From contig CALHBF010000013.1 in assembly GCA_937931205.1 (NCBI GenBank), positions 62,001 to 126,000 of the forward strand: a DNA stretch of 64,000 nucleotides, written 5' to 3'. Each line of letters starts with the position of its first letter. The first letter of the stretch is position 1. Under the pieces are notes generated by a model, which was given only the letters and a program-made list of their open reading frames with translations, was not told where the DNA came from and ran no database searches. Position numbers and translations under genes: made by a program. The stretch comes from an uncultured Bacteriovoracaceae bacterium (GTDB taxonomy: Bacteria; Bdellovibrionota; Bacteriovoracia; Bacteriovoracales; Bacteriovoracaceae). This document shows positions 1 to 6,822 of this stretch, piece after piece.

Positions 1-150
1 CACCCAGTTAGCTACTTCATGATCCTCATTATAATTAATGAGGTACTTCGTTTTTTTGATGATCTCCCCTCGAGCATTTGAATCTGCCATCGGAGTAGAA
101 AGAGTCCATCCTGGAAGGGACAAAATAAAACTTAAAATGATTGTAAACAA
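1..150 (-). CDS. Secreted DNA/RNA non-specific endonuclease (N-terminal part; gene runs off the left edge)
   Basis: Only the first 50 codons lie in the window. Translation from a TTG codon at 150 gives a hydrophobic signal peptide (begins LLFTIILSFILSLPGW, first residue read as Met) followed by KYLINYNEDHEVANWV. A 'Y-x-x-x-Y-N-x-x-x-x-x-A-N-W-V' start is typical of the mature end of the NucA/EndoG-type endonucleases; the catalytic DRGH motif would lie outside the window. An AAGGA Shine-Dalgarno sits 7 bases before the TTG, and no ATG or GTG is available before the in-frame stop at 205-207. The family call rests on a short segment, so it is moderate; the reading frame and secretion signal are better supported. 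Confidence 0.6.
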   Translation of the reverse strand, partial: MFTIILSFILSLPGWTLSTPMADSNARGEIIKKTKYLINYNEDHEVANWV

Positions 151-203
151 AAGCCTATCCTTAGCTAATAGTTCTAAGAATAGTGTAGGGGAAAGTGAAA
201 TGC

Positions 204-230
204 CTTACCACCGAAAAAATCGGCGGTAAG
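204..230 (-). terminator. Hairpin downstream of the 5'-nucleotidase gene
   Basis: On the minus strand CTTACCGCCGA and TCGGTGGTAAG pair over 11 bp with one G-U wobble around a five-T loop. On the plus strand the same position would be an A-C mismatch, so the structure favours the minus-strand transcript of the 5'-nucleotidase gene, whose stop codon lies 13 bases before it. There is no strong U-tract, so termination efficiency is uncertain. Confidence 0.5.
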
Positions 231-242
231 GTAAAGTTTGTG

Positions 243-1808
243 TTAAGGGCGGTTTTTAATATAGTGACTAGGAGCGAAATCTTTCGCCTTTAATCCTTTC
301 TTTTTCACAAGGAAATCACGAACAAGACTCGCATCGAGAGCATCTTTCATTTCATATTCAACAGCAATATATTTATCGCCGCCTTTAGCGATGAATTCAG
401 GAAGAGCGATTGAATACGTTTGATTAGCATCAAGGGCCTTACCATTAATCTTGATATTGTTTAATTTTTTCAAGTTCATATCTGCTTCGGCCGTAACTCC
501 AGCGATGTGAGGATAGCTTCCTGAACCAGGTAATAGACTAAAGATAGAGTGCTCTAGATACTCTTGAAGTTTATCACCTTTTAATTTCGCAATAACGATC
601 TGTCCTTTAAAAGGAAGGATAGTGAGAATTGTTTCAAGGTGAATTTTTCCAGGAGGGAGAGTATCACGGATACCACCTGCATTCATTACGGCGATATCGG
701 TGTTAAGTTCATTCTTGTACGCTTGGGCAACGAGGTTACCAAGATTTGTTTCTTGGAAACGAATAATTTCTCTACGTCCGATAAACTCAACAGCAGCAGA
801 ACCTAGATTAAGAGTTGATTGATCAACACCTTTGTTGAGTTTCTTAATGAGCTCATTTCCTTTATCCTGATAAGTTTGTAGAAAAGCTTTCACACGTCTA
901 TTCTCAGGGATTTTTCTTGTAGAAGATTTTAAATTAACAGGAATTAATTCGTAGTTTTTAAGAGTTACTTTCCCATCTAAAAATTCTAGATCAACACGAC
1001 CAACGTACTTACCCCATTCATAGGCCTGAACAATGATGGTGTTATTTTGAATGTCAGGTTTAAAAAGTGGTTTCTGAGTATGTCCACCAACGATCACATC
1101 AATGCCTGATACTTGGCGGGCCAGTGTAACGTCACCTGGAGCATTCGCACCGTGCTGTTCATCCACATAGTGTCCAGTGTGAGTGAGCGCAATCAGGATA
1201 TCTGTATCTTTACGTAGTTTAGGCACAAGCTTCTTTGCTTCTTCAACGGAAGGAGTGAAGTTAAGAGTTGCCGTGTTTTTTGCATTTGTTTTAAGTGGAG
1301 TATCTTCTGTTGTTAATCCAAATACAGTGACTGTCAGATCATCAAAAGTCCATTTATGAGAAGCATCGAAAGGACGTTTACCTGAATCTTTGTAATAAAT
1401 GTTTGCTGAAAGAAATGGGAAATGGGCCCATTTTTTTTGTTCAAAAATTTTCTCAATGGGATTATCAAACTCATGGTTACCAATGGCCATGGCATCATAT
1501 CCAAGAAGTGCCATTCCTTTAAAGTCAGGTTCAGCATATTGGAGGTCAGATTGAGGGACACCAGTATTAATATCACCAGCAGAAAGAAGGAGAGAGTGTC
1601 CGCCATTTTTCTTGATATCTGCACGGAGCTCTTCAAGGAGAGTCGCACGAGCGGCCATCCCATATTCCCCATCCATATTATTCCAAAAGCGACCATGGTG
1701 ATCGTTGGTGTGGAGAATAGTGAATTTATAAGTTTTTCCCTTCGTATATGCCCAAGAGTTGAAGCTCAAGCAAAGCAGGGAAGCCATTAATAGTGGGTTT
1801 TTCTTCAT
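243..1808 (-). CDS. ushA: 5'-nucleotidase / UDP-sugar hydrolase family protein (UshA-like), exported
   Basis: A 521-residue metallophosphoesterase predicted to dephosphorylate nucleotides (and possibly hydrolyse UDP-sugars) in the periplasm. The chosen start (MKKNPLLMASLLCLSF) gives a clear signal peptide ending near SWA and has GGAG six bases upstream; a further in-frame ATG 14 codons upstream has no such site. Metal-binding motifs appear in the family order: LHTNDHHGRF near residue 33, AIGNHEFDNP, THTGHY and GGHTQKP. The C-terminal 5'-nucleotidase domain follows, with VMNAGGIRD and a GSGSYPHIAGV segment. It stands alone on the minus strand, divergent from feoAB. The length is close to E. 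coli UshA. Exact substrate is not deducible. Confidence 0.85.
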   Translation of the reverse strand: MKKNPLLMASLLCLSFNSWAYTKGKTYKFTILHTNDHHGRFWNNMDGEYGMAARATLLEELRADIKKNGGHSLLLSAGDINTGVPQSDLQYAEPDFKGMALLGYDAMAIGNHEFDNPIEKIFEQKKWAHFPFLSANIYYKDSGKRPFDASHKWTFDDLTVTVFGLTTEDTPLKTNAKNTATLNFTPSVEEAKKLVPKLRKDTDILIALTHTGHYVDEQHGANAPGDVTLARQVSGIDVIVGGHTQKPLFKPDIQNNTIIVQAYEWGKYVGRVDLEFLDGKVTLKNYELIPVNLKSSTRKIPENRRVKAFLQTYQDKGNELIKKLNKGVDQSTLNLGSAAVEFIGRREIIRFQETNLGNLVAQAYKNELNTDIAVMNAGGIRDTLPPGKIHLETILTILPFKGQIVIAKLKGDKLQEYLEHSIFSLLPGSGSYPHIAGVTAEADMNLKKLNNIKINGKALDANQTYSIALPEFIAKGGDKYIAVEYEMKDALDASLVRDFLVKKKGLKAKDFAPSHYIKNRP

Positions 1809-1892
1809 GAGAATCTCCAAGATCAGGGTATTTTTTCTTTTAACTACCATAACCTATTTGCTCTCGGAAACAGTGTCTTTTTTTAGAAAAGA

Positions 1893-1922
1893 TTGTCAGA
1901 TCTAGCTTCTGTTTGGTATACC
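1893..1922 (+). promoter_or_regulatory. Putative promoter of feoAB
   Basis: TTGTCA at 1893-1898 and TATACC at 1917-1922 are separated by 18 bp. The transcription start expected about 7 bases after the -10 would fall close to the ATG at 1929, implying a very short leader or leaderless mRNA. Seen by eye only. Confidence 0.4.
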
Positions 1923-1925
1923 GAA
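1912..1925. promoter_or_regulatory. Imperfect palindrome over the feoAB -10 region (candidate metal-regulator operator)
   Basis: TTTGGTATACCGAA is a near-perfect inverted repeat (core GGTATACC) lying exactly over the -10 hexamer, where a repressor would block transcription. A similar 14-mer (TTTGATATATTAAA) overlaps the -10 of the ZIP transporter gene at 35.8 kb. That both genes concern metal import suggests a shared iron- or manganese-type repressor; this is inference. Confidence 0.35.
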
Positions 1926-1928
1926 CCT

Positions 1929-2177
1929 ATGATGACTCTTAATTTTGCCCCACTAAATAAAAAGCTTCTAGTTTCTCATATCACTGGTACTCAGGAGGAG
2001 CTGGATCATTTGCAATCAAGGCTCATGCATTTGGGTTTTATTAAAAATGAGCCTGTTCTCTTAATTCAAAAAGCTCCTTATTTTGGAGTTCCTTTGTTGG
2101 TAGAAGTGAAAGGAAGAAGAATCGCTCTCTCTTTTGATGAAGCAGAATTAGTGATTGTTACTGAGGTATCTTTATGA
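1929..2177 (+). CDS. feoA: Ferrous iron transport protein A (FeoA)
   Basis: Small SH3-like FeoA protein, about 82 residues, thought to assist FeoB at the cytoplasmic face of the membrane. It carries the usual pattern: a start near MTLNFAPLNKKLLVSHITG, then LMHLGFIKNEPV and a C-terminal KGRRIALSFDEAELVIVT, which matches the FeoA 'G..I.L....A..I.V' ending. It overlaps feoB by four bases (ATGA), indicating translational coupling. A TTG at 1893 could extend it by 12 codons, but that codon overlaps the likely -35 box and the extension does not look like FeoA. No Shine-Dalgarno is visible before the ATG at 1929 or the adjacent ATG at 1932. Confidence 0.85.
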   Translation: MMTLNFAPLNKKLLVSHITGTQEELDHLQSRLMHLGFIKNEPVLLIQKAPYFGVPLLVEVKGRRIALSFDEAELVIVTEVSL

Positions 2178-4027
2178 GTTTTAGAATTGCTCTTGTTGGT
2201 ATGCCCAATGTGGGGAAAACTGCACTATTTAATAAATTAACTGGAAGTTTTCAGCGCGTGGCCAACTTCTCTGGTGTCACTGTTGAGAAAAAAAGTGCAA
2301 ACATTGCACATCATGGAAAAACATTCGGAGAGGTTATTGATTTACCAGGTATTTATTCTCTGGATTCAACGACGCTTGATGAGAAAGTAACCAAAGATTT
2401 TCTTCTTCAAAAAAAGCAAGAAAGTGCTGCTGATTTATTTGTATTAGTTTTGGATGCAACTAATCTGGATCGTTCATTGTTCTTGGCCATTCAATTAAAG
2501 AAGTTGGGATACCCGCTTCTTATCGCATTGAACTTGGTTGATGAATCAAGAAAACGTGGACTGGTTCTTGATTTAGAAAAATTATCGAAACTTCTTAACG
2601 CCAAAATTATTTCAACGAGTGCTGCGACAGGTGAGGGCGTAGAAGAATTAAAAAATGTTCTTCATTCTTATTCTACTAATCATCAGACTGTGCAAATTGA
2701 ACTGGCCCCTGGCCATCAAAAACTATTTCGCTCACCAACTTATGTGACTGGTATTTTTGATGAAGTGAATGAGATCTTAAATGATGTCACGATCTCGCCT
2801 CTAAGACCTGATACGCTGACACAAAAAGTTGATAAAGTTCTTTTACACCCCGTCTGGGGGATCTTGAGCCTTGTTGCCATTTTGATTCTTACTTTTCAGT
2901 TAATCTTTACTTGGGCAGCCCCACTACAAGATGGCATTGAAAATTTCTTTGGTTGGTTTGGAGAATTTTTATCTCCATTAATATCGCATGATCTTTTAAG
3001 AAGCTTAATTGTTGATGGAATTATTAACGGAGTGGGAGGAGTTATTGTTTTCCTTCCTCAGATTATGATTCTCTTTCTTTTAATTCAGTTCTTGGAAGAT
3101 ATTGGATATCTCGGAAGAGCAGCTTTCTTGCTCGATGGTCTCATGAGAAAATTAGGATTACCTGGTAAAGCAGTTCTTCCTCTTCTTTCGTCTCACGCAT
3201 GTGCCATTCCTGGTATCATGGCCACTCGTGTGATTGATAATCCCAAAGAGCGACTTACAACAATGCTGGTGATCCCACTGACGACTTGTTCAGCAAGGTT
3301 ACCGGTATTTGCCGTTCTTATTGCAGCGATTGTTCCGGCCATTAGTATTTTAGGATTAAATCTTCAAGGACTTGTACTATTTGCTCTTTATGCGACAGGA
3401 TTTTTCTCTGCTTTAGCGGCTGCTTTTGTTTTAAAAAAATATTTACCGCAAGAATCTCCTTCTATGCTTTTGATGGAACTTCCTCCTTATCGCATTCCCA
3501 AAGTTAAAAACTTGATCATGATTATGCTTAATAAAGGGAAGACATTCCTGAAAAAGGCCGGGGGAATCATTCTTATCATCAGCTTGGTGATTTGGGTTCT
3601 GATTTCTTTTCCACAGCAAGATGGTGAAGCTTCTATTGAGAACTCTTATGCCGCTTCTATTGGGAGAGTTTTTGAGCCGATCTTTAAACCATTAGGCTTT
3701 GATTGGAAAATAACCACAGCACTTATTCCGGCCATTGGTGCTCGTGAAGTGGTGGTGAGTGCCTTATCAATGGTATTTTCTGTTGATGAAGCGAATCCAA
3801 ACTTTGAAGAAACCATGTCACAAGTTCTCGTGGAACAGTTTGGTTTAGGTACTCTGATTGCTCTACTTGTGTGGTTTATTTTTGCTCCTCAATGTATCTC
3901 AACTTTTGCGGTATTGAAGAGAGAAACCCAAAGCTATAAATGGCCTTGGGTTATGGTTGGATATACTTTAGCGATGGCCTACTTCTTCGCTTTAATTGCA
4001 AAACTAATTACTGATTCTTTGTTTTAA
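2174..4027 (+). CDS. feoB: Ferrous iron transporter FeoB (GTPase-permease)
   Basis: Inner-membrane Fe(II) importer, 617 residues. The N-terminal G domain has G1 GMPNVGKT at residues 9-16, a switch region NFSGVTVEKK and G3 IDLPGIYSL; LNLVDE stands near the G4 position where NxxD is usual. The membrane part contains two Gate-type repeats with conserved Cys-bearing segments (SSHACAIPGIMATR and PQCISTF) and several hydrophobic helices. It is shorter than E. coli FeoB (773), as in many bacteria, mainly in the loop and C-terminal regions. No FeoC gene follows; the gene ends in a 20-base convergent overlap with the thioesterase gene. Confidence 0.93.
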   Translation: MSFRIALVGMPNVGKTALFNKLTGSFQRVANFSGVTVEKKSANIAHHGKTFGEVIDLPGIYSLDSTTLDEKVTKDFLLQKKQESAADLFVLVLDATNLDRSLFLAIQLKKLGYPLLIALNLVDESRKRGLVLDLEKLSKLLNAKIISTSAATGEGVEELKNVLHSYSTNHQTVQIELAPGHQKLFRSPTYVTGIFDEVNEILNDVTISPLRPDTLTQKVDKVLLHPVWGILSLVAILILTFQLIFTWAAPLQDGIENFFGWFGEFLSPLISHDLLRSLIVDGIINGVGGVIVFLPQIMILFLLIQFLEDIGYLGRAAFLLDGLMRKLGLPGKAVLPLLSSHACAIPGIMATRVIDNPKERLTTMLVIPLTTCSARLPVFAVLIAAIVPAISILGLNLQGLVLFALYATGFFSALAAAFVLKKYLPQESPSMLLMELPPYRIPKVKNLIMIMLNKGKTFLKKAGGIILIISLVIWVLISFPQQDGEASIENSYAASIGRVFEPIFKPLGFDWKITTALIPAIGAREVVVSALSMVFSVDEANPNFEETMSQVLVEQFGLGTLIALLVWFIFAPQCISTFAVLKRETQSYKWPWVMVGYTLAMAYFFALIAKLITDSLF

Positions 4028-4523
4028 CAAGATCCCATTTTTTGATCTGCCAAGTTGTAGTCACAGTAGCTACAACTTGGGAGTCAGAATCATAAATGGT
4101 AGCTGTTACCGTCTGAGTTGATTTTCCTGTGGTATCAATGTCGTTCTGAATTTTTTCCTTATCAAATTGAATCTGACTTTTTCCGGTTAAAGCTTTTCGA
4201 CCTTGATATCTGTATTCGGCCTTTAGTTCGCTCATAATGAGACGATACTTAGAAATTCCAAAAGATTTAAGCAGTCCGAGCCCTCCACAAAATTCTCCCA
4301 AGGTTGCAATCGCACATGCATGAATTCCACCAAGGTGATTGTGGTTAAGTTTCCTATTCGGAAGAGTGATCACGATTTCATGCTCATCAATACTTTGAAT
4401 CTTGAATCCATGAGGAGCATTAAAGGGAATTCCAAAAGTGAGAACTTTATCTAATGCCATGATATTCATCGGACGATGAGATTCGCTTAGTAGTTTATCG
4501 ATGAGTTTAAATGCTGCCTTCAT
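4008..4523 (-). CDS. DUF4442/PaaI-like hotdog-fold thioesterase
   Basis: A 171-residue cytoplasmic protein with hotdog-fold features. The segment NHNHLGGIHACAIATLGEFCGGL resembles the active-site helix of PaaI/DUF4442 thioesterases ('N..G..H.....TL.E'), followed by alternating beta strands and a TVTATIYDSDSQVVATVTTTW ending. It probably hydrolyses an acyl-CoA or similar thioester; the substrate is unknown. It starts two bases after the nitronate monooxygenase stop, so the two are likely cotranscribed. Its 3' end overlaps feoB by 20 bases. Confidence 0.7.
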   Translation of the reverse strand: MKAAFKLIDKLLSESHRPMNIMALDKVLTFGIPFNAPHGFKIQSIDEHEIVITLPNRKLNHNHLGGIHACAIATLGEFCGGLGLLKSFGISKYRLIMSELKAEYRYQGRKALTGKSQIQFDKEKIQNDIDTTGKSTQTVTATIYDSDSQVVATVTTTWQIKKWDLVKTKNQ

Positions 4524-4525
4524 GG

Positions 4526-5509
4526 TTAACCTGTGATCTTAGCGAGTTTCGTTATTGCTTCTTGGTACTCAGATTTGAGTCTTGTCACAATATCGCTGAC
4601 AGAATCAATCTCTTTGGTAAATTCAATAGAGCTACCAGCACACCAGACACTTTTGTAGTTCGCACTGAAGGCCGCTTTTTCTAAGAGCTTCATACCTTTG
4701 TAGTAGGTAAGCATCTTGGCATATTTTTTCATCTGTCGATTATTGTTTAAAAATTTCTCAACCGCATTCTGTTCGACGCCAATTTTTCTTACATAGGGCG
4801 AATTAATGACGGTGCAGCGAGAGCCAGACAGTTTTGTTGTCACGACAATATCCTGAGCGCCATATTGGATACATGCTTTTTTATAATCTTCACTCACATG
4901 GGATTCTTTGGTAGCGATGAAAGGGGAGCCGATTGAAAGTCCATCTGCTCCTAATGCAAGCATAGAGAGGATTCCGGCACCAGTACCAACCCCACCAGCA
5001 GAAATAACTGGAATTTTGCAAGTTTCTTTCAATAGAGGAATCAGGATCGTAGCAGGAATATTTCCGAGATGTCCGCCGGCTCCAGAATTGACAGCAATGA
5101 CAGCATCGGCTCCAAGACCTTCTACTTTTTTAGCGTATTCTTTTTCAATCACGTCACAGAATACTTTCACTCCCTGCTTTTTTGATTCCTTGATCACTTC
5201 TTCTGGACTGCCAAGGGAAGTAATAAAAAAATCAACACCATTATCAAGACAGGTGTGAAGGTGTTTTTTAGCAAGGACATTTGATTTATTGACGATGATA
5301 TTGACTCCCATCGGGCCTTTCGTCTTTGATCTAATTTCTTTAAGACCTTTATCTAATTCCTCAATAGTTCTGAAATTAAGTGCGGGAATACAACCAGCAA
5401 TTCCTGAGTTTCCAGCAGCAGCGATCATATCAACACTACTGACGAGAAACATTGGGGCCATGATGACAGGAAACTCAATGCCTAGAAGATCGCAAAGTGC
5501 GGGTTTCAT
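4526..5509 (-). CDS. Nitronate monooxygenase (2-nitropropane dioxygenase/FabK-like flavoprotein)
   Basis: A 327-residue FMN-dependent TIM-barrel protein. It shows the family's opening PVIMAPMFLVSS, the NSGAGGHLG loop, and the FMN-phosphate binding PVISAGGVGTG followed by ALGADGLSIGSPFIATKES. These features fit nitronate monooxygenases, which oxidise toxic alkyl nitronates; the FabK enoyl-ACP reductases share the fold and remain an alternative. GGGAG lies 8 bases before the ATG. It is the first gene of a two-gene unit with the hotdog thioesterase, which would also suit a role in acyl metabolism. Confidence 0.8.
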   Translation of the reverse strand: MKPALCDLLGIEFPVIMAPMFLVSSVDMIAAAGNSGIAGCIPALNFRTIEELDKGLKEIRSKTKGPMGVNIIVNKSNVLAKKHLHTCLDNGVDFFITSLGSPEEVIKESKKQGVKVFCDVIEKEYAKKVEGLGADAVIAVNSGAGGHLGNIPATILIPLLKETCKIPVISAGGVGTGAGILSMLALGADGLSIGSPFIATKESHVSEDYKKACIQYGAQDIVVTTKLSGSRCTVINSPYVRKIGVEQNAVEKFLNNNRQMKKYAKMLTYYKGMKLLEKAAFSANYKSVWCAGSSIEFTKEIDSVSDIVTRLKSEYQEAITKLAKITG

Positions 5510-5621
5510 ATTTCATTCTCCCTTTTCGAGTTTTAAAGAAATGTAAGATAACTTTCTCTTTCCAAAGAACTTCATTGTATGGGTTAATAATACAAGCAAT
5601 CGTTAAGGAAGGATGATAAAA

Positions 5622-6809
5622 ATGAAAAAAGTAGCTTTTGCCTGTATGATTTCCCTCTCACTCGCAGGTCCAAGCTTGGCCCAGGATGTATGGGTAACTG
5701 TTGATAACGATGTTTTGAATCAAGTTCAGACTTCTCTCGATTCTTCTTATCAGACCATTCATACTGCTCAGGGAGCTTCACTCTTGAAGCTTGATGCCCA
5801 AAAAGTAGAAAGTCTGGCCAATATCATTCACGATAAACTTCACCGTTGTGGTGGTTTTATTGCTCATGAGAGTTATCAAGAAGCATTTGACTCAATTTCT
5901 TACCAAGGTGAGATGTACTTTTCAAAGTCAGTCGCTTTTTTAAACTACAAGATCAATCAACAAAAAGCGGTCAATTCAATGGTTCCTCAGTTAGAGGAGA
6001 TGAAAATCAGAGAAATGATCATTAAGCTTTCTAGCTTTAAAACACGTCATCACAAATCTCAGACAGGTCTTGAATCAACTCAGTACATCCATGATGAGTG
6101 GAAGAAACTGATTTCTCATAGAACTGATGCAAAAGTTGAGCTTTTTACTCACCGAGGGACTCCTCAACCATCAGTAATTCTGACTTTAACTGGCAGTGAA
6201 TCACCTAATGATATTTTGGTGATTGGCGGCCACGCAGATTCTTTAGCTGGTTTTTTTGGCGGGGCCAATTCTACCGCTCCAGGGGCTGATGATAATGCTT
6301 CAGGAATTGCTACTATGACTGAGACTCTACGAGTTCTTATGCAAAATGGTTTTCAGCCTAAAAAAACAGTGATGTTTATGGCCTATGCAGCTGAAGAAGT
6401 AGGGTTAGTTGGCTCGAAAGAAATCGCTCAGCAGTTTAAGCAAGAAAATAAAAACGTTTTAGGTGTTATCCAGTTCGACATGACTCTTTTTAAAGGGACA
6501 GCGGACAAGGATATCGTGATGATGACCGATTATACGAATACGGCCCAAAATGAGTTTTTAGGTCAGTTAATTGATGAGTACGTTAAAGTTCCATGGGGAT
6601 ATTCTCGCTGTGGTTATGGCTGTTCAGATCACGCTTCTTGGTCGAATGCAGGCTTTCCTGCCTCAATGCCATTTGAGTCGAATAAGGGTGATATGAATAG
6701 ACACATCCATTCTGCTAAAGATACTCTTCAAAATTCTGGCGGAAATGCAAGTCATGCTCTGAAATTTGCTAAACTTGGATTGGCCTATTTGGTAGAATTA
6801 GCTAACTAA
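5622..6809 (+). CDS. Secreted M28-family zinc aminopeptidase (Vibrio/Aeromonas leucyl aminopeptidase type)
   Basis: A 395-residue exported peptidase. The signal peptide is MKKVAFACMISLSLAGPSLA. The M28 catalytic domain occupies the C-terminal half with the two-zinc ligand set visible in order: GGHADS, PGADDNASG, YAAEEVG, IQFDM and NRHIHS. The CGYGCSDHASW segment matches the disulfide-bearing loop of the Vibrio proteolyticus aminopeptidase. Residues about 20-145 form the N-terminal propeptide-like region. I chose the second ATG (5622) because AAGGAAGG lies at good distance from it but abuts the first ATG at 5613. A role in digesting host or environmental peptides fits a predatory or scavenging lifestyle, by inference. 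Confidence 0.9.
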   Translation: MKKVAFACMISLSLAGPSLAQDVWVTVDNDVLNQVQTSLDSSYQTIHTAQGASLLKLDAQKVESLANIIHDKLHRCGGFIAHESYQEAFDSISYQGEMYFSKSVAFLNYKINQQKAVNSMVPQLEEMKIREMIIKLSSFKTRHHKSQTGLESTQYIHDEWKKLISHRTDAKVELFTHRGTPQPSVILTLTGSESPNDILVIGGHADSLAGFFGGANSTAPGADDNASGIATMTETLRVLMQNGFQPKKTVMFMAYAAEEVGLVGSKEIAQQFKQENKNVLGVIQFDMTLFKGTADKDIVMMTDYTNTAQNEFLGQLIDEYVKVPWGYSRCGYGCSDHASWSNAGFPASMPFESNKGDMNRHIHSAKDTLQNSGGNASHALKFAKLGLAYLVELAN

Positions 6810-6822
6810 CCTTAGGAGTCCT

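Noticed and set aside
38-229. Plus-strand 63-codon frame at the left edge
   Set aside because: It lies opposite the exported nuclease frame and the terminator hairpin, has no ribosome-binding site and a composition unlike the other proteins.
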